Assembly: GCA_964458015.1 (NCBI GenBank)
Contig: CAYWGR010000129.1
Coordinates: forward strand, 1-16,247
Direction: 5' to 3'
Source of the DNA: CAYWGR01 sp964458015
Lineage (GTDB): Bacteria; Planctomycetota; Planctomycetia; Pirellulales; Thermoguttaceae
DNA: 16,247 nucleotides
Numbering within the stretch: the first letter of the stretch is position 1; every line of letters begins with the position of its first letter. The position numbers and the translations under genes are program-made. The notes under the pieces are model-generated. The model was not told the DNA's origin and ran no database searches. It saw only the letters and a list, made by a program, of their open reading frames with translations. This document shows, in pieces, positions 7,225 through 13,241 of the stretch.

Positions 7225-8706
7225 TTACCCCAACTCATGCACCACGATCATATTGTGGCGCGTGACGGCCAAGCCCGTGCCGGCCACAAGAACGACGCGG
7301 TCACCGTTGTGCAAAAGATCTGCACGGCGGCCCAACGCGGTCACATGGCGCAACAGGGCGGCACTATCATCAACCGGGGCACCGGCCAAGGGGATGACGC
7401 CCCAATAAAGGCACATCCGGCGCAACGTGGCCGGCGAATCGCTGACGCCTAGCGTGGGCACGAAGCGATGGTTTTTGGCCATCGAAAGTGCCGTGGCTCC
7501 GCTGCCCGTGGCCACGATGACGACCTTGGCGCCGAGTTGTTCGGCGATTTGGCCGGCGGCCGCGACCGTGGTCTCGGTGATGGGATTTTTGGTACCGCAC
7601 ATTTCGGGAACGGTCAGCTCTTGGCAATAGATATTGGAAGAAGAAGCGTTGGGATGAAGCTTTTCGGTTTCCCAGGCGATGCGTTGCATCATTTCGACGG
7701 TTTCGCAAGGATATTCGCCGACGGCGGTCTCGCCTGACAACATACAAGCATCGGCCCCGTCGAGAATCGCGTTGCTTACATCGGTGACTTCCGCCCGGGT
7801 GGGAATGCGCGAGTGCGTCATGCTGTCGAGCATCTGCGTGGCCACGATCACCGGTTTTCTCATGCAATTGCAAAGAGCAACGATTTCTTTTTGCACCAAA
7901 GGCACGCGGGCGATATCGATTTCAACGCCCAAATCGCCCCGGGCAACCATGATGCCGTCGGCCTCGGCCACAATGGCTTCCAGTTGTTCCAGGGCTTCGG
8001 GTTTTTCGATCTTCGCGATCACCTGCACGTCGCGGTTATGCTGGGCCAAAATCGCCTTGAGCTGTCGAATGTCCTCCGGCTTGCGAACAAAGCTAAGGCC
8101 GACGAAGTCGATGCCGCTTTGGGCGGCCCAAACGGCGTTTTCGCGGTCGATATCGCTCAAAGCCGCGACGCTTAGTTTAACGCCCGGCAGATTGACGCCC
8201 TGGCGGCTGCGCACCACGCCGGGCTGCACTACGCGGCAGACGGCTTTGTCGGCCGTAACCGTTTCAACCGTCAGGCTGACGATGCCGTCGGCCAGCAGAA
8301 TGCGGTCGCCGGGCTCTAGTTCATCGAGCAGCGGTTCGTAAGTGACCGTGAGTGCGGAAGGGTTGGCCGCGAGAGACGAGGGACGCACGAAGCTGATTTG
8401 TTCCCCCGCGTTGCACAGAAGCTGATCGCCTGGGATCTCGCCCAATCGAATCTTCGGGCCGGCCAAGTCGGCCAGCACCGCCACGGGCCGACCGACTTTT
8501 TCAGAAGCGGCCCGGATGGCCGACAACCGAACGCTTTGCTGCTCTGGACCGCCGTGGGCCATGTTGAGGCGGAAGACATCCACCCCGGCCGCTAAAAGCG
8601 ATGTGAGTTGTTCCACCGACGACGAGGCCGGACCGATGGTGGCCACGATTTTGGTTTGCGACGGTCGCGAATGGATCGCGGAGTTGGATGCAACGGGAAG
8701 ATTCAT
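7225..8706 (-). CDS. pyk: Pyruvate kinase, predicted K+-independent
   Basis: Converts phosphoenolpyruvate and ADP to pyruvate and ATP, the last step of glycolysis. The 493-aa protein has the full family layout: TKIVATIGPASSS (18-30), RLNMAHG (46-52), DLAGPKIR (80-87), the catalytic region VIAKIEKPE, the metal site MVARGDLGVE, and ATQMLDSM followed by PTRAEVTDVSNAILDGAD. The C-terminal domain ends in ATRHNMIVVHELG-type sequence. Lys85 sits where K+-dependent enzymes have Glu (rabbit 117). Rabbit Thr113 is replaced by Leu81, and the K+ ligand Ser76 by Ala50. This pattern is typical of K+-independent pyruvate kinases. AGGGG (8714-8718) lies 7 nt before the ATG. It is the first gene of a probable operon with the hotdog and sialidase-like genes. 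Confidence 0.95.
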   Translation of the reverse strand: MNLPVASNSAIHSRPSQTKIVATIGPASSSVEQLTSLLAAGVDVFRLNMAHGGPEQQSVRLSAIRAASEKVGRPVAVLADLAGPKIRLGEIPGDQLLCNAGEQISFVRPSSLAANPSALTVTYEPLLDELEPGDRILLADGIVSLTVETVTADKAVCRVVQPGVVRSRQGVNLPGVKLSVAALSDIDRENAVWAAQSGIDFVGLSFVRKPEDIRQLKAILAQHNRDVQVIAKIEKPEALEQLEAIVAEADGIMVARGDLGVEIDIARVPLVQKEIVALCNCMRKPVIVATQMLDSMTHSRIPTRAEVTDVSNAILDGADACMLSGETAVGEYPCETVEMMQRIAWETEKLHPNASSSNIYCQELTVPEMCGTKNPITETTVAAAGQIAEQLGAKVVIVATGSGATALSMAKNHRFVPTLGVSDSPATLRRMCLYWGVIPLAGAPVDDSAALLRHVTALGRRADLLHNGDRVVLVAGTGLAVTRHNMIVVHELG

Positions 8707-8828
8707 GGGCGTACCCCTAAAATTGAAATGAAACTGGTAACGGGTAGTGTAGCGAGATCGACCGGAATAGGCGAGCCCCGGCCAAAGAAGTTCCAGAGGA
8801 AGTGGGGCGCAGGGCCGATCAGTTTTCG

Positions 8829-8910
8829 GTAGGGCGGGTCGAGCGAAGCGATGGCCCGCCTTGAATTCTTCGCGAAATGGCAGGCCATCGCTTTGCTCGA
8901 CTCGCCCTAC
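8829..8910. repeat. REP/MITE-like palindromic repeat
   Basis: Two 28-nt arms (8829-8856 and 8883-8910) are inverted copies with only two mismatches, around a 26-nt loop. The left arm carries the core ggtcgagcgaagcga, and a smaller hairpin GGCGGG/CCCGCC (8833-8838 with 8855-8860) is nested at its edge. As far as I recall, this GTCGAGCGAAGCGA-type core recurs in spacers of many planctomycete and other bacterial genomes, so it is probably a dispersed palindromic element. It lies well upstream of the promoter at 8961 and would form a stable structure in any transcript crossing it. Confidence 0.8.
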
Positions 8911-8960
8911 GCTTTTCCCAACTTCAACATGGATTGTCGCTGAAGTGGCGTGGCAATTGA

Positions 8961-8989
8961 TTGCGAAACGAAGCTGTTTCTGCTATAAT
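8961..8989 (+). promoter_or_regulatory. Sigma70-type promoter with extended -10
   Basis: A perfect TATAAT (8984-8989) is preceded by TG at 8981-8982, forming an extended -10 (TGCTATAAT). At 17-nt spacing upstream lies TTGCGA (8961-8966), a 4 of 6 match to TTGACA. Transcription would start near 8996 and leave a leader of about 55 nt before the Gfo/Idh/MocA start at 9052. Confidence 0.7.
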
Positions 8990-9051
8990 GTCCGATACCT
9001 TCCGGATATGTCCCCACACCTTTACTTCAGTCGAGTTTTCAAGGAGCATCC

Positions 9052-10392
9052 ATGTCCCGGCATCAATCCTCCCGGCGTGATTTTCTGAAGAAATCAATTG
9101 CGGCCGCGGCCGTCGGCGGCGTTGTGCCTTATGTCCGTTGGAGTGAAAAAGCGTTTGCCAATAATGCGGCGAATGATCGGCCGCGGATCGGCTGCATCGG
9201 CGTCGGCAGCATGGGGACGGGCGACGCCGCCCATCATGCACACTTCGGCGATATCTTGGCCGTTTGCGACGTCGATTTGCGTCATGCCGAGAACGCGAAG
9301 AATCATCCCGGCATCGGCAAAGGCAAGGCCGACCTCTATGGCGACTATCGCAAGGTGCTCGAACGCAACGATATCGACGTGGTCAGCGTCGTGACGACCG
9401 ATCCTTGGCACGTGAAGATTTCGATCGAAGCCCTCCAGGCCGGCAAGCATGTTTTCTGCCAGAAGCCGCTCACTTTGACGCTTGAAGAAAATCAACTGAT
9501 CCGCAACGCCTGCAAAAAATTCGACAAACAGGTTTTCATCGTCGGCACGCAACAGCGAAGCGAATCTCGTCTGTTCCTTCGCGCGATCAACATGGTGCAG
9601 AAGGGGCTTCTGGGCGATATCAAGAAGATTACCGTCGGCATCAACGGCAGCCCGACGGGCGGACCTTTCCAAAAGGCTACTCCACCCAAAGAACTGAATT
9701 GGGATATGTGGCTAGGCCAATCACCCAAGGTGGACTACATGGAAAAACGCTGCCACTACGAATTCCGCTGGTGGTACGAATACTCGGGCGGCAAGTTCAC
9801 CGATTGGGGCGCGCATCACGTCGACGTGGCCACCTGGGCTATCGGACATGACAAAGAGGGCATGGGCCCCGTCGAGATCAACGGCGCCGACGCCAAGCAT
9901 CCGGTGCCGTTCAAAGACGGCTACCCGACCGTGGACAACTGCTACAACACGTCGCACGATTTTGCCATTCAAGCGAAGTATGCCAACGGCATTGAAATGA
10001 CCGTCGATAGCCGTAGCGACAACGGCGTTTTGTTCGAGGGCGCCAAGGGGCGTATCTTCGTCAATCGCGAAAAGATCACCGGTAAGCCGATCGAGGAGAA
10101 TTGGGACAAAGACCAGTTCGGGCCGGAAGACCTGAAACGTCTCTACAAAGGCAAGGTCTACGAAGGGCACAAGGAAAACTTCTACCGCTGTATCCGCGAG
10201 GGCGGCCTAACCGTTTCCGACGTATTCAGTCACGTCCAGGCGATGAATACCTGCCACCTCTGCGCAATTGCCGCGCGGTTGGGCCGCACAATCCATTGGG
10301 ATCCGCAGGCCGAGAAGATCACGGGCGACGACCAGGCCGCCGCGTTCTTCGCCCGGACGCCCCGCCCGGGCTTTGAGATTCCCCGAGTGTAG
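9052..10392 (+). CDS. Tat-exported Gfo/Idh/MocA family oxidoreductase
   Basis: An NAD(P)-dependent dehydrogenase-like protein of 446 aa, probably acting on a sugar or sugar derivative outside the cytoplasmic membrane. The N-terminus is a twin-arginine signal: SRRDFLKKS (7-15, RR at 8-9), a hydrophobic stretch AAAAVGGVVP, and likely cleavage near KAFA (36). The Rossmann fold begins at RIGCIGVGSMGTGD (45 on, GxGxxG at 50-55). The usual EKP motif reads QKP (in CQKPLTLTLEE), a variant I recall as common in planctomycete paralogs. GGKFTDWGAHHVDVATWAIG holds the Asp/His pair typical of the catalytic region. AAGGAG (9041-9046) lies 5 nt before the ATG, with a strong promoter at 8961-8989. Planctomycetes carry many such paralogs and most substrates are unknown. 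Confidence 0.92.
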   Translation: MSRHQSSRRDFLKKSIAAAAVGGVVPYVRWSEKAFANNAANDRPRIGCIGVGSMGTGDAAHHAHFGDILAVCDVDLRHAENAKNHPGIGKGKADLYGDYRKVLERNDIDVVSVVTTDPWHVKISIEALQAGKHVFCQKPLTLTLEENQLIRNACKKFDKQVFIVGTQQRSESRLFLRAINMVQKGLLGDIKKITVGINGSPTGGPFQKATPPKELNWDMWLGQSPKVDYMEKRCHYEFRWWYEYSGGKFTDWGAHHVDVATWAIGHDKEGMGPVEINGADAKHPVPFKDGYPTVDNCYNTSHDFAIQAKYANGIEMTVDSRSDNGVLFEGAKGRIFVNREKITGKPIEENWDKDQFGPEDLKRLYKGKVYEGHKENFYRCIREGGLTVSDVFSHVQAMNTCHLCAIAARLGRTIHWDPQAEKITGDDQAAAFFARTPRPGFEIPRV

Positions 10393-10403
10393 CAAAAATA
10401 TCT

Positions 10404-10446
10404 GCCGCTTGCGGTTTTGCCCCCCTCGTGTAAAACCGCAAGCGGC
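10404..10446 (+). terminator. Perfect 15-bp hairpin between the Gfo/Idh/MocA and SDR genes
   Basis: Arms at 10404-10418 (gccgcttgcggtttt) and 10432-10446 are perfect inverted copies around a 13-nt loop. It starts 11 nt after the Gfo/Idh/MocA stop. No real T-tract follows on the plus strand (gttattct), so intrinsic termination would be weak. It ends 14 nt before the SDR start and could also act on translation of that gene or on mRNA stability. The arm may belong to a recurrent planctomycete spacer hairpin. Confidence 0.6.
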
Positions 10447-10460
10447 GTTATTCTAGGGGC

Positions 10461-11267
10461 ATGAATTTTTGGACCAATAAAGTCGTTTTGGTGACCGGCG
10501 GTTCTAGTGGGCTGGGTCGCGCAATTGCCGAAGGGTATGCCAAGGCAGGCGCGAAGCTGGCGATCGTCGGCCTCGAGCAACCGCAAGTCGAGCAGGCGGC
10601 CGCGGAGATGCAGGCCGCCGGCGGCGACGTGCTGGGCGTTTGCGCCAATATCACCCGGCAGGAAGACGTGGACCGGCTGTTTGCCCAAACACTGGAGCAT
10701 TTCGGGCGGCTCGACGTGCTGGTGAACAATGCCGGCCGCTCGATGCGCGGCAAGGTTTTGGACACGACCCCGGAGCAGTTCCGCGATTTGATGGAATTGA
10801 ACTTCATCGCCTTGGTGCGTTGCACGAGGGCTGCGGTGCCGCATTTATTGAAACAACAAGGCCACGTGGTCAATATCGGGTCGCTGGCGGCCAAGTCGGC
10901 GGCGCGATGGGTCGGCGCCTATCCGGCCACGAAGTTTGCCGTGGCGGCCTATTCCCAGCAGTTGCGGCTGGAACTTGGTCCCCAGGGCCTGCACGTGCTG
11001 CTGGTTTGCCCCGGTCCCATCGAACGCAAAGACGCTCGGCTGTATCCCCTGGAAGGCTTGGAGGATGTGCCGGAGCGCGCGCGAGCTCCCGGCGCGGGCG
11101 TCCAGGTTCGGGCTATTCCGCCGCAAAAATTGGTCCGGTGGATCCTCGATGCTTGCCAGTATCGACAGCCGGAATTGGTCATCCCCGGCAAAGCCCGGCT
11201 GCTGTTTGCGATTTCTCAACTGTGGCCTCGCTTGGGCGATTGGATCGTCCGACGGGAAACGGCATAA
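10461..11267 (+). CDS. Short-chain dehydrogenase/reductase (SDR), classical type
   Basis: An NAD(P)-dependent oxidoreductase of 268 aa. The cofactor motif TGGSSGLG is at 12-19, NNAG at 89-92, and the catalytic triad is S141, Y154 and K158 (YPATK), with the N of LMELNF giving the usual fourth residue. The C-terminus (PGKARLLFAISQLWPRLGDWIVRR) is more hydrophobic than in most soluble SDRs and recalls the DHRS7-like group, so membrane association is possible. The substrate is unknown. The start has only a G-rich stretch (aggggc) directly before the ATG, too close for a standard Shine-Dalgarno. The gene sits 68 bp after the Gfo/Idh/MocA stop, with a 15-bp hairpin between, so co-transcription is uncertain. 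Confidence 0.92.
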   Translation: MNFWTNKVVLVTGGSSGLGRAIAEGYAKAGAKLAIVGLEQPQVEQAAAEMQAAGGDVLGVCANITRQEDVDRLFAQTLEHFGRLDVLVNNAGRSMRGKVLDTTPEQFRDLMELNFIALVRCTRAAVPHLLKQQGHVVNIGSLAAKSAARWVGAYPATKFAVAAYSQQLRLELGPQGLHVLLVCPGPIERKDARLYPLEGLEDVPERARAPGAGVQVRAIPPQKLVRWILDACQYRQPELVIPGKARLLFAISQLWPRLGDWIVRRETA

Positions 11268-11366
11268 AACCATGCAGGGTATGTGCCAATCGAGCTACCA
11301 GATCGCAGCAATTTTCCGTGGCCGTAATAATTAACTCTGAAGCGGAAAATAATAAACCGTGAAGCG

Positions 11367-11382
11367 GGCGGGCTTGCCCGCC
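11367..11382. repeat. GC-rich hairpin (GGCGGGC/GCCCGCC)
   Basis: A perfect 7-bp inverted repeat with only TT between the arms, about 100 nt after the SDR stop. No T-tract follows on either side, so it is not a standard terminator. It looks like a short palindromic spacer element, and the 2-nt loop would force opening of the inner base pairs in RNA. Confidence 0.5.
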
Positions 11383-11428
11383 GTGTTATGAGCAGTTGTA
11401 TACGTGGAGATAGCTAACCCGTTTCCCT

Positions 11429-11454
11429 GGTTCCCAAGCTCCGGCTTGGGAACC
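11429..11454. repeat. Perfect 11-bp palindrome (GGTTCCCAAGC/GCTTGGGAACC)
   Basis: Arms at 11429-11439 and 11444-11454 pair perfectly around the tetraloop tccg. From memory, GTTCCCAAGC..GCTTGGGAAC-type palindromes recur in spacers of cyanobacteria, planctomycetes and other phyla, so this is probably a dispersed repeat and not a gene-specific element. No T-tract follows. Confidence 0.75.
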
Positions 11455-11518
11455 CATCGCCAAACCGCCACAATCCGTTACTGCCCCCGAGTTGCCGCGC
11501 CCCCTTGTTTTTCTTGTG

Positions 11519-11553
11519 TTGTTTTGGCACGATAAGCATTGTTTAATGCCAAA
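11519..11553 (+). promoter_or_regulatory. Candidate xylA promoter with overlapping operator-like inverted repeat
   Basis: TTGTTT (11519-11524) and TTTAAT (11542-11547) are 17 nt apart and could form a sigma70-type promoter with a weak -35 and a good -10. Overlapping it, TTTGGCA (11523-11529) and TGCCAAA (11547-11553) make a perfect 7-bp inverted repeat with 17-nt spacing, and GCATT/AATGC (11536-11540 and 11545-11549) is nested inside. A regulator bound here would block the promoter, which would fit sugar-controlled expression, but this rests on sequence pattern alone. Confidence 0.35.
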
Positions 11554-11631
11554 TATGCGAGTTCCCCCCCGCTGATTGAAGTGGGGTGTCTTTCCTATCC
11601 ACCACCCAATAACAACCACAAAGTCACTACC

Positions 11632-12945
11632 ATGCCTGCTTTTCCCGAGATTGCGAAGATCAAGTTCGAGGGTCCGGAGTCCAAAAATCCGCTAGCTTTT
11701 CGTTATTACAACGAGAACGAGCTGGTGGAAGGCCGCTCGATGCGCGACCATCTGCGATTTAGCGTTGCCTATTGGCATACGATGCGCGGCACGGGGCTTG
11801 ATCCGTTCGGCGCCGGCACCATGCAGCGGCCTTGGGAAGGCAAGGCGGATACGGTCGAAAATGCGATCAATCGGGCTCGGGTGGGCTTCGAATTCATCGA
11901 GAAACTCGGCGCTCCGTTCTATTGCTTCCACGATCGCGACGTGGCCCCCGAAGGCGCGACGTTGGCCGAAAGCAATAAGAATCTCGACGCCGTGGCAAAG
12001 GTGCTGAAAGAAGAGCAGCAGCGGACGGGCATTAAGCTTCTCTGGGGCACGGCCAATTTGTTCAGCAATCCGCGCTATGTCCACGGCGCAGCCACGACCT
12101 GCAATGCCGACGTATTTGCGTATGCCGCCGCACAAGTGAAAAAAGCGATGGAAGTCACCAAGGAATTGGGCGGCGCGGGCTATGTGTTCTGGGGCGGACG
12201 CGAAGGGTATCAGTGTCTCTGGAACACCGACATGAAACGCGAAGTCGACCACTTGGCCGCCTTCATGCACATGGCCGTGGATTACGCGAAAAAGATCGGC
12301 TTCACCGGCCAGTTCTACTTCGAGCCGAAGCCGAAGGAACCGACCAAGCATCAATATGATTTCGACAGCGCGACCTGCATCAATTTCCTTCGGGCCTACG
12401 GATTGGCCGATCACGTGAAGATGAACATCGAGACGAACCACGCCACTTTGGCGGGCCATACCGTCGAACATGAGCTGGACTATGCCGGCTCGCAGGGTTT
12501 CCTGGGCTCGGTCGATGCCAACACGGGCGATTTGCTCCTGGGTTGGGATACCGACCAGTTCCCGACGGACGTGTATCTGACGACGAAGATGATGCTGATG
12601 ATCATGAAGTACGGAGGATTCACCACCGGCGGTTTGAATTTCGATGCCAAGGTGCGCCGCGAGAGTTTCGAGCCGATCGATTTGTTCTACGCCCACATCG
12701 GCGGGATGGACGCCTTTGCCAAGGGCCTCAAAATTGCCGCCGCGATTCGCGCCGAAGGCACGTTGGCCCAAATGGTGAAGGACCGCTATGCCTCGTGGGA
12801 CGCGGGCGTCGGCGCCGAGATCGAAGCGGGCCGGCACGGTTTCGAGTCGTTGGAGAAATACATGCTCGCCAAGGGCGAAGCTGCTCCGAACCAAAGCGGC
12901 CGGCAAGAGTTGTTCGAGAATGTCGTCAATCGTTACGTGTTCTGA
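11632..12945 (+). CDS. xylA: Xylose isomerase
   Basis: Interconverts D-xylose and D-xylulose (and often glucose and fructose) in the cytoplasm using two divalent metals. The 437-aa length fits the longer class II enzymes. All key residues are visible: H100 and D103 in YCFHDRD (E. coli His101/Asp104), the metal ligands E267 and H270 in MNIETNH, D295 in SVDANTGD, and D306/D308 in GWDTDQFPTD. KLLWGTANLFSNPR and GGREGYQCLWNTD are further family signatures. I chose the ATG at 11632 (MPAFPEIAKIKFEG), which matches usual XylA N-termini; the open frame extends 93 nt upstream to a TTG but that part looks non-coding. No Shine-Dalgarno precedes the ATG; the leader is A/C-rich. No xylulokinase or xylose transporter gene lies beside it in this window. 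A strong terminator follows. Confidence 0.97.
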   Translation: MPAFPEIAKIKFEGPESKNPLAFRYYNENELVEGRSMRDHLRFSVAYWHTMRGTGLDPFGAGTMQRPWEGKADTVENAINRARVGFEFIEKLGAPFYCFHDRDVAPEGATLAESNKNLDAVAKVLKEEQQRTGIKLLWGTANLFSNPRYVHGAATTCNADVFAYAAAQVKKAMEVTKELGGAGYVFWGGREGYQCLWNTDMKREVDHLAAFMHMAVDYAKKIGFTGQFYFEPKPKEPTKHQYDFDSATCINFLRAYGLADHVKMNIETNHATLAGHTVEHELDYAGSQGFLGSVDANTGDLLLGWDTDQFPTDVYLTTKMMLMIMKYGGFTTGGLNFDAKVRRESFEPIDLFYAHIGGMDAFAKGLKIAAAIRAEGTLAQMVKDRYASWDAGVGAEIEAGRHGFESLEKYMLAKGEAAPNQSGRQELFENVVNRYVF

Positions 12946-12959
12946 TTGCGACAGTTGCG

Positions 12960-12980
12960 CCGGTTATGACGAGTAACCGG
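12960..12980. repeat. Small hairpin after xylA
   Basis: CCGGTTA (12960-12966) and TAACCGG (12974-12980) are perfect inverted arms with a 7-nt loop, 14 nt after the xylA stop and just before the strong terminator. It has no T-tract. It may protect the mRNA 3' end or be incidental. Confidence 0.45.
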
Positions 12981-13006
12981 GAACAATACGGCCAAGCATC
13001 GTCGAT

Positions 13007-13049
13007 GCACGCCCTGCTAACGATTGTCGTGTGCAGGGCGTGCTTTTTT
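13007..13049 (+). terminator. Intrinsic terminator of xylA
   Basis: A perfect 11-bp stem, GCACGCCCTGC (13007-13017) with GCAGGGCGTGC (13033-13043), encloses a 15-nt loop and is followed directly by six Ts (13044-13049). This is a textbook rho-independent terminator. It isolates xylA from the sensor kinase downstream. Confidence 0.9.
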
Positions 13050-13225
13050 CTTGGGCGTGGAAGTTGCTTTTTATCGCCGCCGGGGGATTCGATAGCCCCG
13101 AATAGAGTTTCTCAAAAATGCAAGAATGTTGGAATTCTTCGCCCCTCCCCTGGAACCTCTGACCTACAATTGATGGGGAAATGTAGACTTTGGGTGGGGA
13201 ATACTCTATTTATTCGCATCCACCT

Positions 13226-13234
13226 GGGAGGAAG
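13226..13234 (+). promoter_or_regulatory. Strong ribosome binding site fixing the kinase start
   Basis: GGGAGGAAG lies 7 nt before the ATG at 13242. It decides the start, since the open frame runs on upstream for about 700 nt, back into xylA in another frame. Confidence 0.8.
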
Positions 13235-13241
13235 TATTGGG

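Larger units (their letters stand above)
8707..9051. other. Divergent intergenic region between pyk and the Gfo/Idh/MocA gene
   Basis: A 345-bp spacer between two genes pointing away from each other. It holds the leader of pyk on the left, a long imperfect palindrome (8829-8910), and a good plus-strand promoter (8961-8989). I found no convincing minus-strand promoter for pyk, although one must lie here if pyk is the first gene of its operon. Confidence 0.7.
11268..11631. other. Intergenic region between the SDR gene and xylA, rich in inverted repeats
   Basis: A 364-bp spacer. In order it holds an inverted repeat ATTTTCCG/CGGAAAAT (11311-11318 and 11343-11350), a tight GC hairpin (11367-11382), a perfect palindrome (11429-11454), and a candidate promoter with an overlapping inverted repeat (11519-11553). 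The last 40 bases before xylA are A/C-rich, apparently unstructured, and lack a Shine-Dalgarno. Confidence 0.7.

Noticed and set aside
11525..11547. Sigma54-like site starting TGGCACG before xylA
   Set aside because: The -12 GC lies two bases too close to the -24 GG, and TTGC is not at the right spacing.
11692..12906. 404-aa open frame on the minus strand
   Set aside because: It is an exact shadow of xylA, whose catalytic residues are all present on the plus strand. Long antisense frames are common in GC-rich genes.
12543..13241. Upstream extension of the kinase reading frame
   Set aside because: It overlaps xylA in another frame and crosses the xylA terminator. The ATG at 13242 has a strong Shine-Dalgarno and opens the first membrane span.
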